This document shows positions 11,001-24,000 of a stretch of 64,000 bases of DNA, one piece after another. The stretch lies in assembly GCF_000203815.1 (NCBI RefSeq), contig NW_004457734.1, positions 1,247,233 to 1,311,232 of the forward strand, in the 5' to 3' direction. Every line of letters begins with the position of its first letter. The first letter of the stretch is position 1. The notes beneath the pieces were generated by a model that was not told the DNA's origin, did not search any database, and worked only from the letters and a program-made list of their open reading frames with translations. Both the position numbers and the translations under genes were made by a program. Source of the DNA: Cavenderia fasciculata. Its lineage: Eukaryota > Evosea > Eumycetozoa > Acytosteliales > Cavenderiaceae.

Positions 11001-12748
11001 TTAGAAATCAAATATCATATTCAACATCAAATTCATCTTCTTCATCTTGATTATCGTCATCGTCGCCATTATTATTGATTTTTTCCTATTGTTGTTGGAT
11101 GTCATTGTCGGTGTTGTTGTTGTTGTTGGATTACTATTACTATTATCTGCTGATATGCCAATAACCTTTTCACCAACATTAGTAGTATTAGTGTTGGTTG
11201 TAGAGTCATTTGGTTTAGCATAACTATAAGTATGTTTCATTTGACATGATGAACCCTTTGAACAAAATCCCTTGAGAAAGTCTGGACATACTTGGGCGTC
11301 TCTTGATACGTGAACGTGGAGATAGGGACAATTGTCATTCATACACATGCCTCTGAGGAATTGATAACAAACAGGCATTTGTTCGGGATCCAACTCGGAT
11401 ACCTCCTTGTGTTGCAATGTGCAAGTTTCATCATCACACTTTCCAGATATAAATTTAAAACAGATTCGTACCCTCTTTGGGTCATGTTCAAATCTGCACT
11501 TGTCGCCATTATTACACTTGCCAAATCTATTAAAAAATAGACAATGTTGTTTTTGTTGTTTCTTTTCTTTGGATTTTAACTTTTTCAATGTATTTCTTAT
11601 TCTTTCACTATAAAGATTTATATTAGGAGAGAGAGAGAGAGAGAAGGATCCAATTTAATCTTCATACATTTTCAAAAAATAAATAGAAAAAAAAGATTGA
11701 TCGATTATTATTATTATTCAACGTACCTTATGTTTAATACTTTGTTTGTTTGTGATTGTGATGCCATTTGTCTACCATAATACTTTTTAGGTGTAAATGT
11801 TGAAAGTGATGATTTAACCATTGTTTTTTTAATCAAGTTTGTTTTTGTTGTTGTTGTCGATGGTAAAGAGTTTGTCGTAGATGATGATGATGGGTTTCCA
11901 TCCAATTTTCGAATTAATTTGTTTCCAACTATTATATATTCAGTGTTGTTGATTGATACGTTTTTGTTTAATGTCTTGATTAATTTTGATGCAATTGGTT
12001 GTACTTTGCCAAGTACCTTTGGTATTCTCTTTGTCATGCCGATGGCTCCCTTTGGTGATATAGCTGTCATTATCGTGGTTGGTGTTCTATATTGTTGAAT
12101 CCTACTAGAACGATAAGGATTACCACTAGCAAATTGAGATGATCTGTACATGAGTTGTTGTTGTTGTGCTTGTTGTGTTCTCCATATTTGTTGTTTTTTT
12201 GCTATTATTTGTTTTACTGTATTAAAAGATGATGATGGTTTTGGTGCAGGTACTGTTGTTGTTATTATATTATTCTTTGAGGGTGAAGATGGAGGATGAA
12301 CAGAAACCAATGATTTGATGGGTTGTAGTGTAACCTTTTCGGTATTGCTATTAATAGATGATGATGATGATGATGATGGTATAGTCGGTGGTTTTGTGGA
12401 TGAAGAAGAAGATGATGATATAGTTGATGGGTTTATATATGAAGTATTACTAAATTTCTTTTGAACTGGAATAGTAGTACTACTAGCAGGAGTTGTTCGA
12501 GTTGTAATCTGTATATAATGAGGTGGTTTAAACTGCTTTGCTACCATTGGTTTAGGAGGAGGAAGAGGTGTGGTCGTTGTAGTCGTTTTCTTTATGGTCG
12601 TTGAATTTCGATGATGATGTTGATGAGGTGGAGGAGGAGCAGTAGTTGATGTTGTCGTTACATTGTATTTCTTGCTTTGCTTGTTGTTATGACTATTGAT
12701 AAGAGATGATAATGCAGTTATCCGATTAAGAATATCTTGTTCGTTCAT
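11001..12748 (-). CDS. ZC3H3-like protein with tandem CCCH zinc fingers
   Basis: Two exons, 12748-11727 and 11607-11001, join in phase and give about 542 residues. The N-terminal 340 residues are Thr, Ser and Pro-rich, with an island YIIVGNKLIRK similar to the N-terminal motif of ZC3H3. Exon 2 carries four or five closely spaced CCCH fingers: CLFFNRFGKCNNGDKC, CFKFISGKCDDETC, CYQFLRGMCMNDNC and CPDFLKGFCSKGSSC, each closed by a His. ZC3H3 binds RNA and links polyadenylation with mRNA export. The very C-terminus as read (MATMTIIKMKKMN) looks wrong: another frame over the same bases encodes an acidic tail ending DEFDVEYDI and a stop at 11008. A small intron or a base-call error near 11080-11170 is likely. 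Confidence 0.8.
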
Positions 12749-13008
12749 AAATATAATTCTATGTGATGAGTTTAATAAAAAAATGAGAAGAATGAGAAGA
12801 AGTAGTAGTTTTTTTGAACTTTCTAAAAGTATTATTTTTTTATTATTTATTTTTTAAAATGAAGGAGGGAAACAACCTAATTCCTCGAAAATTAGATTGA
12901 ACTGACATACTGAGGTTTGAGAGTGTCCCTCATTGTCTTATTTTCATTATTACTTTTTGATTATTTTATTTATTTTTGGAACAACAAATAGAAAGAAAGA
13001 AAGAAAGA

Positions 13009-15481
13009 ATGGCACTTAAAAGAACAAAAGATCGTAAGAGAAGAAAGATGGATAGTAGTGAGAGTGAAAGCAGTGAAAGTGAAAGTAGTAGCAGTAGTGA
13101 TAGTGATAATGATGACAACAGTGATAATAACAGCAATAATAGCAATAGTGAAAGTAGTAGTGAAAGTGAAAGTGAAAGTGAGAAGAGTGAGAGTGAAAGT
13201 GAAGACTCTTCTTCTTCTTCCTCCTCTGACTCTGACAAAAAGAAGAAACCAATAGAGCAAATTAGAAAGAAAAGAAAAGCACTACCACCATTACTTCTTG
13301 CCTCAACGTCTAAAACTTATTATGCGGTGGATGATGAAGATGATGATGATGATGAAGATGAAATGGATCAAGATGATGACGACTCTGACTATATATTTGG
13401 ATCTGGAGATGAAGGAAAAAAGGAAAAGTCAACAACTCCATCCGTTTTCAATCTAAAACTAAAGAGAGAATCATTAACTCGTGGTCAATACACTGTTGGA
13501 GAATTAAAGGATTTCTGTAAAAAGTACCATTTAAAGATGTCTGGAAACAAGGGTACGTTGCAAGACCGATTGGTTGAATACTTGAACGACCAGGAAAAAA
13601 GTGGAATTATCAATATTGATTCGTCAGATGATGAAGCGGTCCGTAAAAGAAAGAAAAGAGAGCCTAAAATGACAGTTGGTTCACTTAGTAACAAACCAGT
13701 GTACCAACTCAAATTGTTGGCTGAACGATTTGGATTGTCGTTTAGACCGGGTATGATTAAAAAGGATTTGGTGTTGATGTTGGTCAAGAGTGGAGGTGTG
13801 GAACCCAAGGAACAAGCCAAGGAGGGAACCAAGTTGATGGACGACTACCATCGTGGAACGGTAAACTATGCACTAGCACCGGTTTTAATCGCACAAATAC
13901 TCAGATACGCGTTCAACTCGGTCGCAGAGATTGACCAAGAAGACGAAACTTACTTTTTCCGTTGGAAGTTGTCATTGTCGACTCTATGTAAATGGGCACA
14001 CAAGGTGATGGTATCGGGCACGTTTTTCAACTCGTTGTCTTTGGCTCGAAACCGTTCCATTCAAGCTTACAAACCAAACACACTCGAGATGCCACTCTAC
14101 AAACATTTTGTCAATGCATTTTGTCTGCTCAAGAATATTGTGACGTTGGATTTGTTGGACGGCGACTTTATATCGTTGTTTGGAGAACGTCGTACTTCGA
14201 CGAGCTATAGTCGTTACGGAAACGATAGTAAACGAACCTCGACCGACATTCAAAAAGAGTTGTTTGATAATTTACGCCATCTAACTGTACACGAGTCACC
14301 ATTGTTGCTGTCGACATCCTTTGCAACCATTCCACATCTTATCGGATTGCAGTCGTTTACCTATGTCAAGAACAAAACACATCGTCAAAAGAATGAGTTT
14401 TCTTGGTCTTCTCAGTTTTGTAAATCAGCCCAACACTTTGAGTTGTATGATTTGCGCGATCTCTATCTAAAGGATTTCGTCAACATCGAATCGTTGTGTT
14501 GGACGCCTTCCAAATCCAGTCACGATCGTGACTACCAAGTCATGAGACACCTGTTCACTGTCAACAAACCTGCCATCACCAAGATTGGCATCAAAAGCCC
14601 ACTACTGTCCTCTGAAGGGCCAGTACATGCTCCTTGGGGAATATCAACAAACCAACAACCTGCCATTGACATGGTTGTCCAAGAACTCAAAGAAAATGAC
14701 CCAACCCTGACTCTTGAAAAGCTTGAATCAAATGCTCGTACAATTGTTATGGATTGTCTTAAAACCAAAAAGTATGTAAAATAGTAGTAAATAGTAGTAG
14801 TAATTAGTTAGTTTAATTAATCATTCAAATATTAATTATTTTAAATGTTTATATAGTTTACCAATTGAAAGTTGGAGAGCACCTTTTATTAAAGGAGTTA
14901 TTTCAGGGTATGGAAGTGTAGATTTTAATCCAACTAGTTCATTTTTCAAGATTTTACAAATACCAACCATCAATCATTTGGTTCTTGGATTTATCAACCA
15001 TGACTATGCAGAAGCAATCAACCAAGCACCCAACATCGACACATTTGAATATTTAGTCATCATCAATGATAATTCCAAATTCAAATCCCTTCTTTCACAA
15101 TTAAATGATTGTATCTATCTATCAAATATTATCATTTATCTAGATGTACCATTTTATAAACAATATACTACTCAACATCAACACCAAAACTATATTAATG
15201 ATGATAATAATAATAATAATAATGATGATGATGATGAAGATGAAAAGGAAAAGAAAACAAAGAAAGGAACAAAAGGTAAAGGCAAAAAGGAAACAAAATC
15301 AAAGAAAGAAACAAAATCTAAATCTAAATCCAAAATCCAAGGTGATGTTTTAGCCAATTCTCCCTATGAATTTGGTAGTATTCATTATCATGTTAGAAGT
15401 CATATTTTTAGAGAAAGTGTTTATAAAATCTATTTACAAAAAAAAGCATTCAATAGTAATAATAACAATAATAATAATTAA
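13009..15481 (+). CDS. SAP-domain family protein (dictyostelid expansion)
   Basis: Two exons, 13009-14771 and 14857-15481, give 795 residues. After a basic N-terminus comes a very long Ser/Glu/Asp tract (about residues 18-85), a nuclear-type acidic region and then a SAP domain at ~160-195 (YTVGELKDFCKKYHLKMSG) with a second weaker SAP-like repeat at ~228-258. The rest is a leucine-rich, repeat-like region containing ILRYAFNS and LCKWAHKV, typical of a family expanded in some dictyostelids. SAP domains bind AT-rich scaffold DNA. The C-terminus is a Lys-rich and Asn-rich tail. A relative with broken frames sits at 37485-38892. Precise function is unknown. Confidence 0.78.
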
Positions 15482-15743
15482 TTAACTAATCAATCAATCA
15501 AATTGATTGGTATGTATCCTAGAATGTTACAAGTAAATAGATTAACTTGTAAATAAAATAAATAAATAAATAAATAAATAAATTAAAAATTCAATTTAAA
15601 AGCAAATGTGTCGTCAACAACAATAATTTCCTTTTTCCAATGACACCACATCCATAGAATCTAGATTCTCATTCTATAATATAATCAAAATAATATTTAC
15701 TATTATTCTTTTATTTATTGTTGTTATCGTTGTTGTTGTCATA

Positions 15744-18405
15744 ATGCTTCTTGTTAGAAGATTGAAACCATCAACTACTGCTACAACACTATCATTTATT
15801 AATTCATCTTTTATAAATAATAATAATCATTATTTAATTAAACCCTCAATTACAACAAGAACATTTCATTCAAACAATAATAATAATATTACTACTAATA
15901 GTAGATCAACAACTAGAACTATATCTTCATTATCAACATCATTATTTAATACAATCAGAAAAAGAACAATGTCAACTACTACAACTACTAATTCAGATGA
16001 CCAAGTGTCATCTACAACTACCACCACCACAACAGCTGATCATCATGAATATACAAATAGATTAATTAATGAGAAATCACCTTATCTATTACAACATGCA
16101 CATAATCCAGTAGATTGGTATCCATGGGGTACAGAAGCATTTGAAGAAGCAAAGAAACAAGATAAATTAATCTTTCTAAGTGTTGGTTATAGTACTTGTC
16201 AGTATGTATCAGGGTGCAAGATTATTGATTTGATTCAATTTAATATTGACGTTATAAATCATTTCTACTACTATTTAGTTGGTGTCATGTAATGGAAAGA
16301 GAATCATTTGAGAATCCAGATATTGCAAGAATTATGAATGAACTATTTGTAAATATAAAGGTGGATAGAGAGGAACGACCGGATATTGATAAACTATACA
16401 TGACCTATATTACCGAGGTATTTGGACATGGTGGTTGGCCAATGAGTGTTTGGTTAACTCCTGATCTTGCTCCTTTGACTGGTGGAACTTGTAAGTTGAT
16501 ATATTTATAACCATGGTCACACATATCATCTCCAAACTAACTAAAATACTTTTGTTAGATTTCTCATCAAAAGCATCACATGGAAGACCAGGATTTGGAG
16601 TCAGATGTCAACAAATTGCAAATATTTGGAAAAAGGATAAGGAGATGGCTATATCTAGAGGTGCATCATTTATCGATTATCTCAAAGAATCAAAACCAAA
16701 AGGTGATAATAATGTAGCATTGTCAAATGCGACTATCACCAAATGTACAGGAATGATTACCAAACAATTCGATAGTGTCTATGGAGGATTTAGTGATGCC
16801 CCTAAATTCCCTCGTTGTTCAGTCTACAATGAATTAAATGTTTGTGGTAGTAGCGAGGATTTGGAACAACTCGATTTCACTTTACTTAAAATGGCCTGTG
16901 GTGGTATTCACGATCATCTTGGAGGTGGATTCCATCGTTACTCGGTCACTGAGGATTGGAGAGTTCCACATTTTGAAAAGATGCTCTACGACCAGGGTCA
17001 AATTGCAAATGTTTACATTGATGCATACCTACGTACAAAGAATCCATTATTCCGTCAAGTTGTCTATGATATCTTACATTATGTTCAAAGAGACTTAACT
17101 GATTCACGTATGTTCAAGAAAAAATCAAAGGATTAATTAGAAAATATATATTTATAATTATTTATTATTTGTTTAGAGGGAGGATTTTATAGTGCAGAAG
17201 ATGCAGATAGTTTAAACAAAGAGACAAATGAAAAACAAGAGGGAGCATTTTATGTTTGGACATTGCAGGAAATCGAAAAGTTGTTGGGGTCTGCTTTGGA
17301 TACAGAGGTGGTAGCATATATGTTTGATGTCAAACCAAGTGGAAATGTCGATCCTTCATCGGATCCACACGGAGAATTGACTGGAAAGAATATTCTTCAC
17401 AAGGTCCATACAACTGAGGAAACAGCAAGTAAATTCAATCACACACCTGAAAAGATTGAAGAGATTGTAGAACGATCGAAAAAGATATTGTACGAGTACA
17501 GAACCAACAATAGAGTACGTCCACATTTAGACGACAAGATTATTACTGCTTGGAATGGTTTGATGATATCTGCATTTGCAAGAGCCTATCAAGTGTTTGG
17601 TGAAAAGGAGTTTTTAGTGTCTGCTCAACGTGCCGTCGAGTTTATTCAAAGTGGTAACTTGTATCAAGAGTCAAACCAGATTCTCATTAGAAACTATCGT
17701 CACGGACCAAGCAATGTGGAGGGGTTCTCAGACGACTATGCATTCCTCATTCAAGCACTGTTGGATCTCTATGAAGCATCGTTTGATGAGAGTCATCTAA
17801 GATGGGCACTCCAATTACAAAAGAAACAGATTGAATTGTTTTGGGATGAAAAGGAAGGAGGATTCTTTACGACCAATGGCCGTGACCCTACACTTCTCAG
17901 TCGCCAAAAAGAGGAGCATGACGGTGCAGAACCATCGGCTCAGTCAGTGTCTTCATGCAATCTTCTCAGACTCTCCAACATGTTGCATTTGGATGAATTT
18001 GAAGAACGTGCACAAAAAACAATGGAGGGTAGCTCAATCTACTTGGAAAAGGCTCCATTGGTCATGCCACAGATGGTATGTGCATTGAAATATCTGATCG
18101 ATCCATTCTATCAAATCACAGTGGTCGGATCACTCGACCCATCTTCAAAACACTACTCGACCACTCAAGAGTTGGTCAATGTCATTCACCAAAAACCAAT
18201 CCCCAACAAGGTACTATTGTTTGTAGACATTGATGCAGACATGGATAAGAGTATTTTTAAACAAGTTGATCCAGATTCATCTGTTGCCAAATACACACTA
18301 TCAAATGATCAACCAACAGTCTATGTTTGTAGTAATGAAGAAGGATGTTATGCACCAATCAATACAATCGATTCAATTAATAATCAATTAGATAAATTAA
18401 AATAA
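15744..18405 (+). CDS. SPATA20/YyaL thioredoxin-fold protein (DUF255)
   Basis: Four exons, 15744-16201, 16279-16490, 16559-17107 and 17177-18405, all in phase, give 815 residues, the usual size for this family. From ~112 it reads [20 protein letters not shown], the signature of DUF255, followed by STCHWCHVM with the CxxC pair at residues 152 and 155; the motif spans the first splice join. A six-hairpin glycosidase-like region follows ([11 protein letters not shown], then [18 protein letters not shown]). The N-terminus is Arg, Ser and Thr-rich without acids for about 75 residues, compatible with a mitochondrial presequence (inference). Family function is poorly known; mammalian SPATA20 is linked to redox processes in sperm. 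Confidence 0.9.
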
Positions 18406-18772
18406 ATAGAGAGAAATGGAAATTAATTAACTTTTTTAAAAAATGATCCATTAATGGATCATTATAATTAGGATGACGATTCAATTGTTTGTTATTGTTT
18501 ATTTTAAATGAATAAAAAGGATAATAATAATAATGTTATATTGAAACAAGGAAGGGTTGAGCGGTTTCCCAACACAAAGATCAATTGTCAATTAAAAAAG
18601 TCTACATTATTTCGGGGAGTTGAGGAAAATGCCCCTCCTCGCCTGTTAGATGGTACGAATTAGAACTCTTCTCGTTAAAAGTTGAAGAAAAAAATCAATA
18701 CTATGTGGCATTTAGATTGTTGGTTGTCTTGTACCAAACTTTTGATCGATCCTCTAATTTATATATTTATAT
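18406..18772. other. Convergent 3' spacer with perfect 22 bp palindrome
   Basis: About 370 bp between two convergent genes. It holds a perfect 22 bp palindrome at 18442-18463, 37 bp after the SPATA20-like stop. A GC-richer patch (18545-18660) has no recognisable RNA or coding signal. Confidence 0.5.
18442..18463. repeat. Perfect palindrome AATGATCCATT|AATGGATCATT
   Basis: Eleven-base arms with no loop. The position just past the stop of a gene and before a converging gene suggests a cruciform or RNA hairpin in the 3' region. Confidence 0.7.
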
Positions 18773-20110
18773 TTAGTTGGGAGGAACATAGATAAATGTA
18801 GTGTTTGGATTGGTTTGACGATAAAGGAAATCTTGAGAAGTGATATTATAGATTCCCAACATTTGACCGTATACCTGACCCTTGGGTGGGAGTGGTACCT
18901 GGTAGATAAAGTAGATTTCATCGTCTAGACTTGCTGCATCGACAGGGTCTGATGCTCCGTATGGCAAGTGTTTAGGTGAAACCATGACACTGTGTTTACC
19001 ATTGGTTGGATTATACGATATGATTTGTGTAGACGCCACTTCGGGTGTTGGTGCCAAATACAATGTAATGATAGAGGTTGGCGATTCGACCTTGATAAAC
19101 TTCATGGTATAGTAGAATCCAAGTCTAACAGCTCCCAAAACCGACCCATTATTGATTGATAGAGTGAGCATGTATTGACAACCTCCTTGACCACATGGTA
19201 GCGGGAGATTTAATTCAGATTGATCAATTACTTGATTTTCATCATCATATCTCTCTGATTCTTCTTCTTGATCATCCTCTTGCTACAATAGTTAAATATT
19301 ATTAATAAGAAATAATTCATAAATAATTAATAAATCATTCTTTTTCTTTTCCTTTTTTGCAACATACATAAAATGTATACATGGCATGAACATAAACAAT
19401 ATTATTTGGATAATCAAATATGTATTGTGCTTCAGTGGCATAACAAGTTGGATAACAAACGGCTGCTACCTGAGGTAGGGTGATGTTTGGTGTTCCAGGT
19501 ATGACGTTGAGTGTATCAATATCGAGTGTAACAATTGATCCATAATGATAGATATCAAAGACTATAAAGTTTTGATTTGTAGGATCCATAATCACATAAT
19601 CAAAGTATAATCCTTGAACTTGACTATAGTTGTAATAAACAATAGATGTATCTAATTTTTGGTTTTTCTATAAAGAGTATAATTTAATTTAATTAAAATG
19701 AATGGCAATGGTAATATATGAATGAATGAATGAATCACTTACAATATCAATAAAGTCAATGACAGTTGTTTTGTTTACATAATCAACCCAACCAACACCA
19801 ATTGCCAATACATCTGAGATGTATGGCATCTCTTGGTATATTCTTTGATCGAGTTCAGGAATGGTAAATATAGTTTCAGATTGACCATTTGCAACATTGA
19901 TTGATCTATAAGTTACACCAACTTGATCAAATCCAAATATAGTTGATACCTAATGAATGAATGAAAGAATGATAAGTTAGAGAGAATAATTAAGATTATC
20001 CATCTTGTGGTTGTTTCATCATTACTACTACTTACAGTGGCATGTGATATTTGAACTAATATTGAAAGAAGTAGAATAACTACTACTGTTGGTGAAGAAT
20101 TAGATGTCAT
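18773..20110 (-). CDS. Secreted protein, unknown
   Basis: Four exons, 20110-20036, 19949-19743, 19667-19368 and 19282-18773, each joined in phase 0, give 363 residues. The first 25 residues form a clean signal peptide (VVVILLLSILVQISHA). The mature part has a beta-rich look, with many Tyr, Val and Thr, possible N-glycosylation sites (NKTT, NITL) and a CYPTCYATEAQY segment. An acidic linker (EDDQEEESERYDDEN) comes before a second beta-rich region containing LPCGQGGCQ. No membrane anchor or ER-retention signal is seen, so it is likely secreted or lysosomal. I do not recognise the family; sheet-rich extracellular dictyostelid proteins of this kind are common. Confidence 0.75.
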
Positions 20111-21064
20111 TATATTATGTATATGTTAAATAAACAACAATGGTTTACAAATTTCGTCATCACTCCTTTTATCTTCTATACCAGACATCTCCGTCGTGTA
20201 CAGAAATCAAAAATATCTTTTAATATCCGCCTAACACTCGTTTGATGATTCCTTTGAACTCTCTTCCCTCTCTCTCTTATATTGGTTTAAGATCTTATAG
20301 GACAAGACGATGATTGATTTATAAATATGAAAAGATCTTTCGTTCATTGTTACAATTCCCATGACGAGAACAGAGCCTTTACATCATGTTCAAATAATGA
20401 TTACACCAAAATATCAAAAGATTTGTTTGTTGTTACCTGTTCAAATATCCTTACAACCTTGTATATTAATCCTTGATTCGATACCAGGGATAATAATAAT
20501 AACAATAAATCCTGTACTGTAACTTTGACCACTATAGTCGGTGGTATTGAACATGTCTGCCTGCTGCTTCTGCTCTGTGTCGCTCTCTAATACTAATACT
20601 ATTGAAATAGATAAAGTGACAAACAAACTATATCATTTGGTGTAGTATCTTCAACAAACAATATAATAATAATATTTGTTTAAGACGAAGATGCATATAT
20701 TGGGTGTCTCTTACTTTTGAAAGAATGAGGGGTCGGCTTGAATCAGATGATCCTGTCCATTTTAAAACATGTTAAAAAAAAGTTGTATGAGTTTTCCTTT
20801 TGTCCCTCTTAAAACACCAAATTAGCTGTGAAGATTTTTTCATACGCAGTATTTCCCTTACCCTTTTTGTATCCATATTCTATCTGTACAATTCAACTTG
20901 TCATTCTATTTATATCTATCGAGTAGTAGATTGTAATAATACAGATACAGATACAGATATACAACAACAGACAACACATTACGACTATTAGTTAGTTAGT
21001 TAGTTGTAATCTTATTTATTTATTCATATATATACATATAACAAGACAGATAGATCGATCTAAA
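20111..21064. other. Divergent intergenic region upstream of mroh1
   Basis: About 950 bp. It should hold the promoters of the secreted-protein gene and of mroh1. It includes a TAGT/TAGTTAG repeat near 20990-21003 and an ACAGAT repeat near 20940-20955. A minus-strand frame at 20441-20626 could encode a short peptide with a run of isoleucines, but without other support. Confidence 0.4.
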
Positions 21065-24000
21065 ATGTCTAGTAAAAAAGATAAACTATCTAGAACTCCA
21101 GTAATGGAGAACATAGTCAATGCATTACTTTGTGCTGCAAACGATGGTGATGAAAAGGTCAGAACCACTGTCATTGCTTCCATCTATGAAATTGGTTTCC
21201 GTCAACCAAATATTGTATTGTCATTGGCTACTGAATATTTAAACAAGAATCAAAAGGTATGAATAGAATCTATCTATCAATCTATATATATCAATATATA
21301 GCTTACATTTAAATGTATACTGACCGACTGATTTGATTTGATTTTCTTTTATAGATTGACCTAACACATAGAGTAACATTATTGAAATCAGTTCATTCTA
21401 TTCTTGGTGAAAAGAGAGATGAGATTGTCGATTCATTGTCACAACAATTGATTCAACTGTCGGTGGCTGAAATGACCCGTGACAAAGAGGTTGTACCAGA
21501 TTGGCAACAAGCAGCCTCTTCTTTAATCGTTTCTCTTGGCATGCGTTACCCAACTCAAATCATGGACGAGTTGTTAAAGAGATTTGAAACTGGTACCATC
21601 CCACATTACTTTGTAATGAAAACACTTGGTGATTTCATTGGTGCCAATCGTATGTTGCAATTATGTTTGTTTGTTGGTTGTATGGTTGTACTTATTATTT
21701 TTTTTGTTTCCTTTTATTTTAGCAATTCCAACAATCCCAAGAATTAGAGATGTATTATCAAGAGTATTACCAATTTTGGGATCAATTAAACACGATAATA
21801 TTAAATGGGTATTTGCAGCAGCTTTGGGACACTTTGCCGATGGTATAGTGTCGTATGTTTCCAATATAGAGGCGGGTAGTGACAAAACATTGACATTGTA
21901 CTCGTTTTCAAGCGAGTTTTATCCTGCTCTCGAACTCATGTTTAGCAAGTGGTTGTCAACCAACCAAGAAAAGGTACGTCTGGTGGTCATCCAGGCAATC
22001 GGCTCGATTTGTGCTATTCTCTCGGTTGAACAACTCGACTCGCAGATTAACCGTATTGTCACGGGTGTCTTGTCACATTTGAAAAAGGAAAAGGATTTGT
22101 TACCCGTCACACAAGCATTATGCGGTATCTTGGACGTGTGTGTCAAGAACAACCTAAAGACACAGATTGACCCATTACTTGTGAGCATCATGGCAACACT
22201 CCACCCACTCGTCTGTCTCATCCCCGACTACAACAACCCAAGCTCGACCAAGACCTTTAACGAGGTGTTGAGATGCTTTGAGATTGTTGGACGTGGGTTT
22301 TCGGATCAGTTGGTGACATTTTTGTCACAAAAGCTCGAGATCAAGGAAGCACGTTCGCGATGCGGTGTGCTCAATATTCTCAAGCACATCATCTCGCGTC
22401 TCGACCCAGAACTCGAGGACAAGAAGAGCTTGATCTTGTCGGCGATCAAGCCATTGATTCTCAGCGAGACATCGTTGTTTGTCAAAAAGTATTTGGCACA
22501 GGTTGTCATCTCGATGGCGTCGCACCAGTACATCCAATTGCAGGGTGGTGAGTGTCTGATCGAGTTTATCATCAAGGGTAGCAGCCATATCGTCGACACG
22601 GAGATTGGTCGTCCTGCACCAGCCGCCCCACCCAAAAAGAGTGATGTGCCAGCCGACATGAATGTGACAGAGATTGAATTTAGATCGATTTGCGACAACA
22701 TTCTCAACCTCATCACCACCACCATCCCCGACATGGAGAGTGTGTTGTGGCCATACCTATTTGAGGCTGTCACCCCAGCCGACTATACTGGCGCCGTCCC
22801 CGTCGTTGCCAAGTGTATCACCTACATTGCTGCCAACAAGCGTGAGACTGACGCACCAGACTATTTTATCGATTTTGACAAGGAAGTCAATTTGCCCAAA
22901 CCAACCGCCATCATTGCACGTCTCTTTGTACTGCTCTCTACCCCACACCGTCGTAACCAAATTGGTGTGCGTGTACTTGAACTCATGCGTAATATTGGTC
23001 CTATCCTCCATCCATCTATCTGTGACATGTGGGATGTTACTCTGCCCAAGTTAATCCACTTCCTCGAAGAACACCCTGATTCCTCGGAAACATGGAACAA
23101 GACACAATGGGAAGAACTTGTCTTGCGTCTCTTGTCCGAGACGATCAAGAACGCTGCCGACGACGAGTGGACCGTTCACCTCGGTAATGCCTATGCCGAC
23201 CAAATCGAACATTACAAGCGCGACCCTATCCTCAAACGCTCGCTCTACAAACAACTCGGTCTCCTCATGCAAAAGTGTTCGCACAAGGAGTTTGTCCGCT
23301 CCAAGATTGAAATCATGTTCAACTCGGTCGACTACACCAACGCACTCGAAAATGAAGGGTGTGCAATCGGTCTTGGTTACACTGCCGCCTCACACTTTGA
23401 CATTGTACTCGAAAAGATTAGCATGTTTATCAAAAACAACATGGTCAAAAAGAGTGGTTTCTTTTCTAAAAAGGGTGGTCCCAAGGGCATCAAGAACTGC
23501 GTGCTTCAAAGTCTTGCCTATTGCGCCACCTATGCCCAACCCGCACTTCTCTCTTCGCGTGTCGAAGTACACATGATCAACCCCATCAAACCATCGATCG
23601 CCCTCCTCAAAAAGCCTGCCAAAAAGATCTCTGCCATTAAAATGATCGATCACATTGGTAAAGCTCTTCATCAAGATCGTATTCCAGGTTTCATCTTTAA
23701 ACAACGTGACGACCTTTTCAAACTTGTCATTAGTTATATGAGTACTCCTCCACCATCTGTTAATCTTCAAACTAAAATTGATGGTATTAATGCTTGTTCA
23801 ACTTTAATGTAAAGAAAAAGAAAAAAGAAAAAAAAAAGAAAAGAAAAGAAAATAATATATAATACTTACTTTTTATTTTTATTATTTTTTTAGTAATCTC
23901 CAACCATTATTACCAAATGATTTAGAAAATCAAATTGTGATGTTATTACTTCAATTTTATAATACTCAAAGCAGTGCAGGAGCAGCTGATGAACAAGAAG

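Noticed and set aside
12966-13260. Long open frames antisense to the Ser/Glu tract of the SAP-family gene
   Set aside because: They are shadows of the AGT/GAA repeats and have Ser/Leu or His/Tyr monotony.
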